A stretch of DNA of 34,848 nt from Paenibacillus ginsengihumi DSM 21568. GTDB taxonomy: Bacteria; Bacillota; Bacilli; Paenibacillales; NBRC-103111. Of this stretch, positions 1-7,616 are shown piece after piece (positions within the stretch are counted from its first letter, which is position 1; each line of letters opens with the position of its first letter). A model generated the notes under the pieces. It was not told the DNA's origin, ran no database searches, and saw only the letters and a program-made list of their open reading frames with translations. The DNA is taken from assembly GCF_000380965.1 (NCBI RefSeq), contig NZ_KB905601.1, positions 1 through 34,848 of the forward strand, read 5' to 3'. Made by a program: the position numbers and the translations under genes.

Positions 1-291
1 AAGTAGCTGCCATCTGGTTTGACCGCTGGCTGGGACAAGGGGAACATTTTCAGCATCCGGCAGTAGCCACCTGCATCAAAACGATGCGAAACTGGCGAAC
101 GGAGATCGTCAATTATCACTCCTGTCGGTGGACCAATGCGGCGGTTGAAGGAAGAAACAACCGAATGAAAGCCTTTCAACGCCGACATTACTTCACCCGG
201 AACCGGGAACGTTACGTACAAGGACTTCTGGTCGAATGTAACCGTGAACGATTTGGTACATAAAGTCAAGCACTAACTTTGATGTTGAGCC
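1..291 (+). mobile_element. Right end of an ISL3-family insertion sequence
   Basis: The window opens inside a transposase gene. About 28 bases after its stop, the sequence ends in a plausible terminal inverted repeat, reading GGCTCAACATCAAAGTTAG on the minus strand up to position 291. ISL3 elements usually begin with a GGCTC-like terminus, which fits. The left end lies outside the window, so target duplication cannot be tested. Immediately beyond 291, minus-strand sequence continues the reading frame of the neighbouring pseudogene, which suggests that the element truncated that gene. Confidence 0.6.
3..263 (+). CDS. ISL3-type transposase, C-terminal fragment (partial)
   Basis: An open frame enters from the left edge in frame 3 and stops at TAA 261-263, giving about 86 residues. 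It contains the motif TNAAVEGRNNRMKAFQRRHY, typical of the last catalytic segment of DDE transposases of the ISL3 family: a conserved E within N-A-A-V-E-G followed by a basic stretch. It ends with YVQGLLVECNRERFGT. No start is visible because the gene is cut by the window edge. The protein would catalyse cut-and-paste movement of its own element. Family identification rests on motif recognition only. Confidence 0.7.
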   Translation, partial: VAAIWFDRWLGQGEHFQHPAVATCIKTMRNWRTEIVNYHSCRWTNAAVEGRNNRMKAFQRRHYFTRNRERYVQGLLVECNRERFGT

Positions 292-1027
292 AGAAGTTAT
301 AGTAATTATCGTATGCTCCAGCACATTCGAAGCCTGAACAATTCGTTGTGGAACTTGCTACTTTGGAATTTTTTGTAAGTTAATCACCCTCCGCCAAGTT
401 ATCCGCACCTTCAATGGGTACGATTTGAATTTTTTGACCAGATGGAGCATTAGGATTTACGCGAAGTTCATATTGCTTTTGACATGGTTTTTAACATCCG
501 ATTCATTCGACAGTTTCTTATCTTTGCTTTTAACGGCCTTTATTGCTTTGGGCTGATCGAATTCCTTTTTGCTTTCAGAAGCTTTCGCTTTACCAGTCGA
601 ATAATCATTTTCGTAGACTACTTTTTGGCTAACCGATTTGATGAAGTTGCCATTCTCATCGTAGTAATCCTCAACGATTTCTGACTCAGTCTTGCTTATA
701 TTGCCTGATTCATAAAAAGTAGTGACAGTGTTTACATCTTTGAATCCCGTTTCCTCATAGACGCCTATGACGAGCGCTTCCTTACGTCATCGGTCGTCAC
801 CTGCGGTGTTGAAATTTTGTCGGCGTATATCGCCAAATTTTCAAGATAGAAACCCTCGGCATTCTTCGTGTCGGAGAGTGTGTCGACTCTAAACGACTCG
901 ATCATCTCATTGACGACCGCCGGTTTTGTTTCTGCCTTAGTTGCAGTGGCCAGGGGGTAACGTTAAAAAGCATAACAGAAGCCGGTGTAACAGACATAAT
1001 CCTTCCAATCGTTGATTTCAACTTCAT
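292..1027 (-). pseudogene. Multiply broken gene for a secreted protein of unknown function
   Basis: An ATG at 1027-1025 follows an AGGAGG site nine bases upstream and begins MKLKSTIGRIMSVTPASVMLF, a good signal-peptide start. I see five lesions. (1) One base appears to be missing from a C run near 955, after which the frame continues TATKAETKPAVVNEMIESF. (2) An 89-bp R1 unit sits between two TCTAT sequences at 848 and 759; removing it rejoins NAEGFY to EETGFKDVNTV in frame. (3) A second one-base loss lies near 480-490, after which the frame reads YELRVNPNAPSGQKIQIVPIEG. (4) An in-frame TAA lies at 382-380. (5) The ISL3 element cuts the frame after NYYNF at about 292. I do not recognise the family. 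The repaired product looks like a hydrophilic exported protein rich in K, E, S and N. Confidence 0.7.
760..848 (-). repeat. R1 double-hairpin unit inserted in the pseudogene
   Basis: This 89-nt unit reads on the minus strand from CTTGAAAATTTGG to GGCGTCTAT. Both junctions carry TCTAT, so the unit is flanked by a 5-bp direct repeat. Its first arm pairs TTGAAA with TTTCAA around a GGCG/CGCC stem with an ATATA loop. Its second arm pairs ATGACG with CGTCAT. The same layout recurs at 21162-21577 and 27252-27338 on the plus strand. Its length equals the tandem period of the array near jetD. Confidence 0.8.
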
Positions 1028-1123
1028 TCCAATTATCCTCCTCTTGCGTTATAATATGTATATTGCGATCACATTACAAACCGAAATCTACTATTTGTAA
1101 AATAGTAGGAAAAGGAGTTTTTT

Positions 1124-1357
1124 TTGAAGTACTATTTCATGCTGGTAGGTTCAATCTTTATGATTCTATTCGCCTGTTTGAGTGCATATTTCAAATGGAA
1201 TCCTGGAGTTGGTCCAGTTGGAAATGGTCCAGATTATGATGCAATCATATGGCAACTGATTAAAAGACTGATCATAAGTCTCGCTTTCCTTTGCCTCGCC
1301 ATTTATTATGATTCTAAAGAACAAGAAAAAAAACCTATGCCGAATGTAGATGAATAA
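1124..1357 (+). CDS. Small two-helix membrane protein, hypothetical
   Basis: This encodes 77 residues from a TTG start preceded by AAAGGAG six bases upstream, which decides the start. Residues about 4-22 (FMLVGSIFMILFACLSAYF) and 46-62 (LIKRLIISLAFLCLAIYY) are hydrophobic and look like two transmembrane helices, with a G/P-rich link (NPGVGPVGNGP) between them. The tail (DSKEQEKKPMPNVDE) is charged and probably cytoplasmic. The gene is divergent from the broken secreted-protein gene, with about 96 bases between the starts. It is AT-rich compared with the rest of the window. No family is recognised. A weak AGGCT/AGCCT hairpin at 1384-1407 may end the transcript. Confidence 0.6.
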   Translation: MKYYFMLVGSIFMILFACLSAYFKWNPGVGPVGNGPDYDAIIWQLIKRLIISLAFLCLAIYYDSKEQEKKPMPNVDE

Positions 1358-1483
1358 ATCCTACCGTTAGACACAGCAATCTGAGGCTATCTTAAGGATC
1401 CCAGCCTTTAGACATCCTAAATCAAGCTTTGAAAACAGTATCGACGATAAAATACTGTACTATTGATCAGTTGACCTTGAGCA

Positions 1484-1723
1484 AAATATCATAGAGACTT
1501 TGATTAAAAAAATTATGACTTATCGCAAACGCCTGACTTTTCCGCATTTTGTCGTCAGTTGAGCGAAATAGACAATGATTCCGGGAAATGGTACATTAGA
1601 AAATAATAAGAGGCAGGAAAAGATACATTTAGTAATTCAGTAAAGGGAACATCGGCAGGATATTTGGAAATTCGTTATTATCAGGGGATTCTATTAATCA
1701 ATGAAAGCCAATCATTAGATTAA
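1484..1723 (+). pseudogene. Decayed C-terminal coding remnant
   Basis: One frame, with codon starts at positions equal to 2 modulo 3, gives a protein-like reading interrupted by stops. It reads KNYDLSQTPDFSAFCRQLSEIDNDSGKWYIRK, then two stops, then EAGKDTFSNSVKGTSAGYLEI and RYYQGILLINESQSLD, ending at TAA 1721-1723. The low-GC composition and natural residue mix suggest a former gene rather than chance, but no start or family can be named. It fits the eroded character of the left 1.8 kb. The remaining sequence between 1358 and 1773 shows no other gene. Confidence 0.35.
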
Positions 1724-1773
1724 AATCAAAAATTTTTCAACAATTTCGATTGTGACATTTGTTCGAAATAACT

Positions 1774-1834
1774 AAAAAAAACCTTCGAACGGCCAGCGGA
1801 AAGGAGCTTCTCCTTCCTGCCAGCCGCTCGAAGG
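1774..1834 (-). terminator. Intrinsic terminator of rpsT
   Basis: On the minus strand, just past the rpsT stop, a long stem pairs CCTTCGA(G)CGGC with GCCGTTCGAAGG. Its inner part pairs GGAG with CTCC. It is followed directly by a run of eight T. This is a strong rho-independent terminator. Confidence 0.9.
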
Positions 1835-1851
1835 CTTGAAGCGCGGGTGCT

Positions 1852-2118
1852 TTATTTCGACAATGCGTTCAGGCGCTTGGCCAGACGCGATTTTTTCCGG
1901 TTTGCGGCGTTCTTATGAATCAGGCCTTTCGTAACGGCCTTGTCCAGCTTCTTTTGCGCCAGGATGAGAGCTTCTTTCGAAGCTTCGGCGTCGCCGCCGG
2001 CAACCGTCGTCTCGTACGCCTTGATGGCCGTGCGCAGCGCCGACTTTTGCGAAGCGTTGCGAAGGCGTTTTTTTTCGCTCGTTTTAACCCGTTTGACCGC
2101 AGACTTTATATTCGGCAT
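1852..2118 (-). CDS. rpsT: 30S ribosomal protein S20
   Basis: This is an 88-residue basic protein beginning [21 protein letters not shown]. It has the S20 layout of long helices rich in K, R and A, and the conserved ending [24 protein letters not shown]20 binds 16S rRNA in the body of the small subunit and is needed for its assembly. The length is normal for the family. A GAGGTG site sits nine bases before the ATG. The gene stands alone on the minus strand and is closed by a strong terminator. The next minus-strand gene upstream is the secreted protein at 2227-3423, about 100 bases away. Confidence 0.97.
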   Translation of the reverse strand: MPNIKSAVKRVKTSEKKRLRNASQKSALRTAIKAYETTVAGGDAEASKEALILAQKKLDKAVTKGLIHKNAANRKKSRLAKRLNALSK

Positions 2119-2226
2119 GTGTGTCTTTCACCTCGTATGATTTCTTTCCCATTCACAAGCAAACATTGTTAATCTTATCATCTCGACTACCCAAAATCAA
2201 TAGAAAGATGTCGAAATTTGTGCCTG

Positions 2227-3423
2227 CTACTGTTCCAATTCATTGACTTGGGCGCAGATCGTGTCCTCGCTCCAGACCGGGTTGACGTAGCCCGCAGGTG
2301 CATTCAGGTAAGCGAGCCAAGCTTGCTCGTAACCTGCAGCTTCCCGGGCTGCGGCGCAGGCGGCTTCCGGAGTCTGCCCCTGAAGCTGGGCGTTCAGCCT
2401 CTCCTTACGCAGCTGGGCAAACTGCTTGACGACATGGTCAAATGCTTGTTCCTGCTCAGCAGAGAGATCTGATCCTTCGATCCACTCGTCCCCGAATATG
2501 AACATGTAGTCCCGGTAAGAGTACGATGCCATTTCCGCAGCCTCGCCGTAGAGCTGCAGCGCTCTGTCGGTATGCCCGTGCGCCACCGCCCACAATCCGT
2601 CGATCATACGATGATAAGGGGTGGGAGAGTCCGCAAACGTACGGTCGACGCGCTTTACCGCACCGTCTGCGACCGCGTACATGTCGGTATACTCTCTCTG
2701 CCACGGTCCCGCACCGGCAGAGCCGATCAAGCCTCCGGTCAGCGCCAACTTCCCGCCGGACACACCAGCCTCGGACACATTGGGGATGGATGCCTCCCCC
2801 TTCAGCGGCCGGAGCGCACCGTCCGCCCATGCGGAAGCCGTATACGTCGAAACCGTCGTATGCGCCCCGCTGACATGCGATACCCACACCGCCTCAGGTT
2901 TGCCGTCGCCGGTCAGATCCTCCACCGCCACAAGCTCGGCCTTGCCGAAGCTTTCGTCCGGAAACGCAAAGTGATCGAGGGCATACTTGCCGTCCCGATA
3001 GCTTATTGCGATTCCGTAAGCGCGGCGCTGTGCCGTCCCGCCGTCCTGCTCGTCGATTCGATTCTCGCGAAGCACAGCGAGCCATTCATTGCGGAGTCCA
3101 TCGCCATCGAGATCGGCTTGCACGATCCGGGCAGGCTCGCGCGAGGAATCGTAGCGGGCGGCAGCGGCCTCGAGCCATTCCGTCATCCGGTCCGGCGGCT
3201 CCTGCAGCTTGCCGAGCTCCTCTGTAAGCCTTGCGGGCAACGGGAGCGGCTTCGCCTCAGATAAGGCCGGCTGCGCGGCCGCCTGCCCCTGCGCGGCTGC
3301 CCCTTCTGCCGCCGCTGCCGGCGCTTCCCCCAGCTCCGACGAAGCTTGTATGGCCAGGGAGGCCAGCAGCAGGATCGCCGCCAATATCCCCGCGCCGACA
3401 GAAAGCTTGCGGTATTTTCTCAT
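2227..3423 (-). CDS. Exported protein with Ca-binding-like DxDGDG repeats, hypothetical
   Basis: This encodes about 398 residues. The N-terminus RKYRKLSVGAGILAAILLLASLAIQASS is a signal peptide or membrane anchor. A low-complexity A/E/Q linker follows (about residues 30-60). Two aspartate-rich motifs, DLDGDGLRNEW (about 105) and EDLTGDGKPEAVW (about 172), resemble the calcium-binding loops of FG-GAP/VCBS or dockerin-like repeats, so a beta-rich extracellular domain is likely. The C-terminal ~130 residues are helical (RALQLYGEAAEMASYSYRDYM). I chose the second ATG (3423) because AGAGGGG lies ten bases before it and only four bases before the first ATG (3429). No known enzyme motif is seen. Confidence 0.75.
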   Translation of the reverse strand: MRKYRKLSVGAGILAAILLLASLAIQASSELGEAPAAAAEGAAAQGQAAAQPALSEAKPLPLPARLTEELGKLQEPPDRMTEWLEAAAARYDSSREPARIVQADLDGDGLRNEWLAVLRENRIDEQDGGTAQRRAYGIAISYRDGKYALDHFAFPDESFGKAELVAVEDLTGDGKPEAVWVSHVSGAHTTVSTYTASAWADGALRPLKGEASIPNVSEAGVSGGKLALTGGLIGSAGAGPWQREYTDMYAVADGAVKRVDRTFADSPTPYHRMIDGLWAVAHGHTDRALQLYGEAAEMASYSYRDYMFIFGDEWIEGSDLSAEQEQAFDHVVKQFAQLRKERLNAQLQGQTPEAACAAAREAAGYEQAWLAYLNAPAGYVNPVWSEDTICAQVNELEQ

Positions 3424-3535
3424 GCACATGCAGCCCCTCTCTAAGCACTAATACCAATGAGACGCGGCTTGGAGAGGATAAGTTCAATAGGGCCGTAATC
3501 GGGAACGAAGGACGCAGCGCCCCAGCGCCCCCTCA

Positions 3536-3562
3536 ACAAAGAACCCGGCCAAAGCCGGGTTC
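3536..3562 (-). terminator. Intrinsic terminator of htpG
   Basis: A perfect stem GAACCCGGC/GCCGGGTTC at 3541-3562 lies 15 bases past the htpG stop. On the minus strand it is followed by the T-rich tract TTTGTTG. Confidence 0.85.
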
Positions 3563-3576
3563 CTGCGCGGATTCCG

Positions 3577-5457
3577 TTATACCATCATTTTGCAAATGTC
3601 GTTGGTGAATTCGACCGGATCTTGAATCGGCAGCCCTTCGATCAGCAGCGCCTGATTGTACAGCAGGTTCGTGTAGAGCGCGAGCTTCTCCTTGTCCTGG
3701 GCAAAGGCCGCTTTGAGCGATTGGAATACATCGTGATTGACGTTGATTTCCAGCACTTTGTCGGCTTTCACGTCCTGGCCGTTCGGCATCGCCTGCAGCA
3801 CTTTTTCCATCTCGATCGACAGCTCGCCTTCCGACGACAGGCATACCGGGTGGGACTTCAGCCGCTTGGACGCCTTCACCTGCTTCACCTTGTCCTTCAG
3901 CACGTCCTTCATGAACTCGAAGAGCTCCTTGTTCTCGCTCTCCTCCGCCTCGGCCGCCTTGTCAGCTTCGTCCGCCTCGATCCCGAGATCGCCGCTGGAC
4001 ACCGATTTGAACTCCTTATCCTTGTATTTCAGCAGCATCTTGATAGCGAATTCGTCGATATCGTCCGTGAAGTACAAAATTTCGTAACCCTTGTCGGCAA
4101 CGAGCTCGGTCTGCGGCAGCTTGTCGATACGCTCGATCGATTCGCCGGTTGCGTAGTAGATATATTTTTGCTCCTCGGGCATTCTCGAGACGTATTCGTC
4201 CAAGGTAACCTGCTTCTTCTCCTTGGAGGAATAAAACAGCAACAGGTCCTGCAGCTCCTCCTTGTTCGTGCCGTAATCGCTGTAAACGCCGTATTTGAGC
4301 GTGCGGCCGAACGCCTTGTAGAACTGCTCGTATTTCTCCCGCTCGTCCTTCAGCATGCTTTGCAGCAGGCCTTTGATTTTGTTCTTGATGTTTTTGGCGA
4401 TCAGCTTAAGCTGCCGGTCATGCTGCAGCATCTCCCGCGAAATGTTCAGCGACAAATCCTCCGAATCGACCATTCCCTTGACGAAGCTGAAATAGTCGGG
4501 AAGCAGGTCCGGACACTTGTTCATGATCAGGACGCCGTTCGAGTACAGCTCGAGCCCTTTCTCGTATTCCTTCGTATAATAGTCGAACGGCATCTGCTCG
4601 GGAATGAACAGAATCGCGTTGTAGACGACCGCCCCGTCGGCGCTGATATGAAGATGCTTCAGCGGCTTGTCGAAGCCGTATCTTTTCTCGAAATAGAAAT
4701 TATCATAGTCTTCCTGCTTCAGCTCGTTCTTGTTCTTCCGCCAGATCGGGACCATGCTGTTGATGGTCTCTTCTTCCACGACTTCCTCGAATTCGTTCTC
4801 GCTGCCCTCCTTGGGCTTGCTCCGCTTGACATCCATCTTGATCGGATAGCGGATGAAATCCGAATATTTCTTAATAATCGACCTTAAGCGGTACTCTTCC
4901 AAATATTCGTCGTATTGATCGTCCTCGGTATTGGGCTTGATTCGGAGAATAATGTCCGTACCGGGCGTCGCTTTCTCGCTGGGCACGATCGTGTAGCCGT
5001 CCGCGCCCGACGACTCCCACTTGTAAGCCTCGTCGCTGCCCAGCGCCCGGCTGATTACAGTGACGACATCCGCAACCATGAAGGCGGAGTAGAAGCCGAC
5101 CCCGAACTGGCCGATGATATTGTGCCCGTCCTTCAGCTCGTTCTCGTTCTTGAAGGCAAGCGAGCCGCTCTTGGCGATGACGCCGAGGTTGTTCTCAAGC
5201 TCCTCCTTCGTCATGCCGATCCCCGTGTCGGAAATCGTGAGCGTGCGGTTCGCCTTGTCCGGCGTTATTTTGATATAGTAATCGTCTTTATTGAAAACAA
5301 GCTGATCGTCCGTGAGCGCCCGGTAATAAATTTTGTCGATGGCGTCGCTCGCATTCGAGATCAGCTCCCGCAAAAAGATCTCCCGCTGCGTATAAATGGA
5401 GTTGATCATCATCTCCAGCAGCCGTTTCGATTCCGCCTTGAACTGTTTCTTGGCCAT
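3577..5457 (-). CDS. htpG: Molecular chaperone HtpG (bacterial Hsp90)
   Basis: This is a 626-residue cytosolic ATP-dependent chaperone that works as a dimer. The N-terminal GHKL ATPase signature is complete: E31/N35/D38 in [15 protein letters not shown]77-G79-G81 in DTGIGM, and [11 protein letters not shown] at 116-126. The middle domain includes [10 protein letters not shown] and [10 protein letters not shown], and the C-terminal dimerisation domain ends NDICKMMV. The start is MAKKQF at 5457, with GGAGGG ten bases upstream; an earlier in-frame ATG at 5475 precedes that site. Upstream lie a sigma-A promoter and a perfect CIRCE, implying HrcA control. In B. subtilis htpG is instead a class III heat-shock gene without CIRCE, so this control differs from that model. 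Confidence 0.98.
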   Translation of the reverse strand: MAKKQFKAESKRLLEMMINSIYTQREIFLRELISNASDAIDKIYYRALTDDQLVFNKDDYYIKITPDKANRTLTISDTGIGMTKEELENNLGVIAKSGSLAFKNENELKDGHNIIGQFGVGFYSAFMVADVVTVISRALGSDEAYKWESSGADGYTIVPSEKATPGTDIILRIKPNTEDDQYDEYLEEYRLRSIIKKYSDFIRYPIKMDVKRSKPKEGSENEFEEVVEEETINSMVPIWRKNKNELKQEDYDNFYFEKRYGFDKPLKHLHISADGAVVYNAILFIPEQMPFDYYTKEYEKGLELYSNGVLIMNKCPDLLPDYFSFVKGMVDSEDLSLNISREMLQHDRQLKLIAKNIKNKIKGLLQSMLKDEREKYEQFYKAFGRTLKYGVYSDYGTNKEELQDLLLFYSSKEKKQVTLDEYVSRMPEEQKYIYYATGESIERIDKLPQTELVADKGYEILYFTDDIDEFAIKMLLKYKDKEFKSVSSGDLGIEADEADKAAEAEESENKELFEFMKDVLKDKVKQVKASKRLKSHPVCLSSEGELSIEMEKVLQAMPNGQDVKADKVLEINVNHDVFQSLKAAFAQDKEKLALYTNLLYNQALLIEGLPIQDPVEFTNDICKMMV

Positions 5458-5524
5458 GAATACGTTTCCCTCCATCGGTTTAACGTTTTGTCAGGTTAAA
5501 GGGCCTTGCCGCGGACCCGAAAAT

Positions 5525-5551
5525 TTAGCACTCAGCGAGATGGAGTGCTAA
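5525..5551. promoter_or_regulatory. CIRCE operator (HrcA site) of htpG
   Basis: TTAGCACTC, nine bases, then GAGTGCTAA is an exact match to the CIRCE consensus. It lies about 70 bases before the htpG start and directly downstream of a -35/-10 pair, the usual position for HrcA repression. Confidence 0.95.
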
Positions 5552-5561
5552 CACTTCTTTT

Positions 5562-5591
5562 TATATACCATATCCGAATTTTTGGTGTCAA
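5562..5591 (-). promoter_or_regulatory. Sigma-A promoter of htpG
   Basis: On the minus strand, TTGACA (5591-5586), an 18-base spacer and TATATA (5567-5562) lie just ahead of CIRCE. The -35 hexamer matches the consensus perfectly. Confidence 0.75.
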
Positions 5592-5640
5592 TATGCGAGG
5601 CGGATTGGCCGTGGACCATTCTGCTATTTCAGCATAAATA

Positions 5641-5668
5641 TTGTCAAAATCTATAAATATGGTAAAAT
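5641..5668 (+). promoter_or_regulatory. Probable promoter of the YHYH protein gene
   Basis: TTGTCA (5641-5646), 16 bases, then TAAAAT (5663-5668) lies about 54 bases before the ATG. The spacer is slightly short, but both boxes are near consensus. It diverges from the htpG promoter. Confidence 0.5.
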
Positions 5669-5721
5669 TTCAAAGGATCTATCTAGAGGAGCTACATAAT
5701 ATAAAGAGAGGGGATTGCAAA

Positions 5722-6423
5722 ATGAGAGTATGGAAAACAGCGCTTATTGGAGCCGCATTGGTCTGCTTCGTCTTCTCATCTGCCAGCTACGCTCATCCCG
5801 GCAGGACAGACGCGCGAGGCGGCCATACGTGCAGGACCAACTGCGAAAAGTGGGGGCTCGAATACGGGGAATATCACTATCATAACGGCTCTGGTTCCAG
5901 TTCTTCCAAAAGCAGCTCGAAGTCGTCGGCTCCCAAGCAATCGTCGGCGCCGGCCCCGGCGACATCGACCCCGGCGGCACCAGCGGTACCTAAAGGCGCC
6001 GTCAAGGTTGCGAAGCCATCCTTCGCAGTCTACATTCACGACCAGCAAATTCCGAATGATTCGGTCAAGTACCCTGTCATCGAATACAAGGACATCACGT
6101 ATTTCCCGATGACGTGGAACTACGCGCAGGCGCTTGGCCTGGAGCTGCAATGGGATGCGGCGACGGGATTGGCGATCGGCACGACCGATTCGGAACCAGC
6201 CAAGCTACAGTTGGACACAGGCGCCTCTGCCGACAGCAGCTATGCGACGATGCCGACCTTCCCCATTCGTGTAAACGGCGTCCAAATCGACAACGCCAAC
6301 GAGCCGTATCCTGTTTTGGTATACAACGACATTACTTATTTCCCGATGACCTGGCATTTCGCCGTGGAGGAACTGGGGCTTACGATCAAGTTTGAGAACG
6401 ATGCGTTTTATATATCGAAATAG
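5722..6423 (+). CDS. Exported YHYH-motif protein with two stalk-like repeats
   Basis: This encodes 233 residues from ATG 5722, with GAGAGGGG eight to nine bases upstream. A longer in-frame TTG start at 5641 would overlap the promoter. The signal peptide WKTALIGAALVCFVFSSASYA is followed by HPGRTDARGGHTCRTNCEKW and GEYHYHNG, the histidine-rich YHYH domain of Bacillus and phage surface proteins; its H and C residues could bind metal. A Ser/Ala/Pro linker follows (about 60-95). Two repeats then occur (about 105-155 and 175-230), each with I-N-D/D-N, YPV and the strongly conserved DITYFPMTW, as in copper-amine-oxidase N-terminal-like stalk domains of Paenibacillus surface proteins. The likely role is cell-wall associated. 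Function is inferred from motifs only. Confidence 0.8.
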   Translation: MRVWKTALIGAALVCFVFSSASYAHPGRTDARGGHTCRTNCEKWGLEYGEYHYHNGSGSSSSKSSSKSSAPKQSSAPAPATSTPAAPAVPKGAVKVAKPSFAVYIHDQQIPNDSVKYPVIEYKDITYFPMTWNYAQALGLELQWDAATGLAIGTTDSEPAKLQLDTGASADSSYATMPTFPIRVNGVQIDNANEPYPVLVYNDITYFPMTWHFAVEELGLTIKFENDAFYISK

Positions 6424-6460
6424 TGCGTTCCGCATGTCCGGGGACGGATTCTCATGAAGC

Positions 6461-6499
6461 AAGGGCTATCTCTGGCAGCAATGCAAGAGAATAGCCCTT
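6461..6499. terminator. Bidirectional terminator between convergent genes
   Basis: AAGGGCTAT (6461-6469) pairs with ATAGCCCTT (6491-6499), with inner TCTC/GAGA pairing. It lies between the convergent YHYH gene and WYL regulator gene. The T tract is short on both sides, so termination strength is uncertain. Confidence 0.65.
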
Positions 6500-6515
6500 C
6501 CTTTAGACAGGTTAA

Positions 6516-7478
6516 TTACCCCTCATACAGTCTCTTCCACCGCTCCAGCTTCTGCCGCATCGTCTCCCGGTAAGCCCGCGGCTCCAAGATTTCCGCATCG
6601 GGGCCGTACTGGCTGAGCCAGTTCAAAAATTCGCGGTCGTGGTTGACCGTCACTTCAAACAGCAACCCGCCATCCTGGAGCCGCGTTATTTTGGGCCTTA
6701 AGATCAGCTCTTCCTCCAACACATAGCGGGCCACATCCTTGTGAAACTTGATCTTGAAACGGATGTACTCGCTGCCGCGTTCGATGGACCATGTGTTTTT
6801 CAAGTACGCCTTCAGGTTGAAGTCGCCTTTGTCGAAAGTGCGGTTCAGCAGCGTGACCTTGCGAAACCTGCTGATGCGAAACGTGCGGAAAGCGGAGGCC
6901 GTATGACAGTAGCCGATCAGGTAGAACCGGTGGTCTCTCGGCACGAGATAATAAGGATCGATATCCCGGGACGATTCCTCATCGCGGCTTTGCGTGTAAT
7001 ACACGGTGCGGATCGTCTGTTGGGACAGGGCGGCCCGGATAATATCGGATAAAAACGAATTTTGGCGCTTGCGGTGGGCCGGCGTCCCCATCTGGATCAC
7101 ACCCGCCACATGCTGCAAAATATCGGTCCGCCTCGACTGCTCCTTGCGGTGGGTAGCCATCACCTTCTCGTATGCGGAATCGAAGCCTTCCGGCAGCAGC
7201 GGCTGAAACTGCTCGAGCACGGAAGGCAGCGCGGAGAATGCCAGCGCCTCCTGCTCCGTCCAGTCGAGCGGATACATGGCAAAATTGCTGACGAACGCGT
7301 ACCCTTTGCCGTGCCCTAAATTCGATATCGGCAAATTCATTGCCGATAACGCATCGATATCGCGGTAAATGGTCCGTTCGACGACCTCGCAGCGCTCGGC
7401 CAGTTCTTTGGCCATGATGCCGGGCCGGGATTGAATCAGGTTAATAATGCGCATCAGACGAATCAATCGCTCGTTCAC
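6516..7478 (-). CDS. WYL-domain transcriptional regulator (HTH_11-WYL, YafY type)
   Basis: This encodes 320 residues from a GTG start, with GGGGGAG eight bases upstream. The N-terminal helix-turn-helix (residues 1-60, LIRLMRIINLIQSRPGIMAK through VVERTIYRDIDAL) is of the DeoR-like HTH_11 class. The central WYL domain (about 155-225) has the hallmark pattern TVYYTQSR, then DPYYLVPRDHRFYLIGYC and FRISRFRKVTLL. A C-terminal WCX-like segment follows (about 240-315). Proteins of this type bind DNA and sense nucleic acid or small ligands through the WYL fold. The target cannot be told from context. The next minus-strand gene, a glutamine amidotransferase, lies 138 bases upstream. Confidence 0.92.
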   Translation of the reverse strand: MNERLIRLMRIINLIQSRPGIMAKELAERCEVVERTIYRDIDALSAMNLPISNLGHGKGYAFVSNFAMYPLDWTEQEALAFSALPSVLEQFQPLLPEGFDSAYEKVMATHRKEQSRRTDILQHVAGVIQMGTPAHRKRQNSFLSDIIRAALSQQTIRTVYYTQSRDEESSRDIDPYYLVPRDHRFYLIGYCHTASAFRTFRISRFRKVTLLNRTFDKGDFNLKAYLKNTWSIERGSEYIRFKIKFHKDVARYVLEEELILRPKITRLQDGGLLFEVTVNHDREFLNWLSQYGPDAEILEPRAYRETMRQKLERWKRLYEG

Positions 7479-7616
7479 AGAAGCAGCTCCCCCTTATCAT
7501 TCATCGGAATGCACATTATAGTTCATTCGACCCATGACTAGGGAACTCCTCCCTGTGATCTCAAATGTTCAAGGTTGGCTGCGGATCGGAACGGTCCGTG
7601 CCTGATTCCGCCCCGC

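Noticed and set aside
484-684. Plus-strand frame of 66 codons, hydrophobic and F-rich
   Set aside because: It is the complement of the K/E-rich pseudogene on the minus strand, and codons for K and E read as F and L on the other strand.
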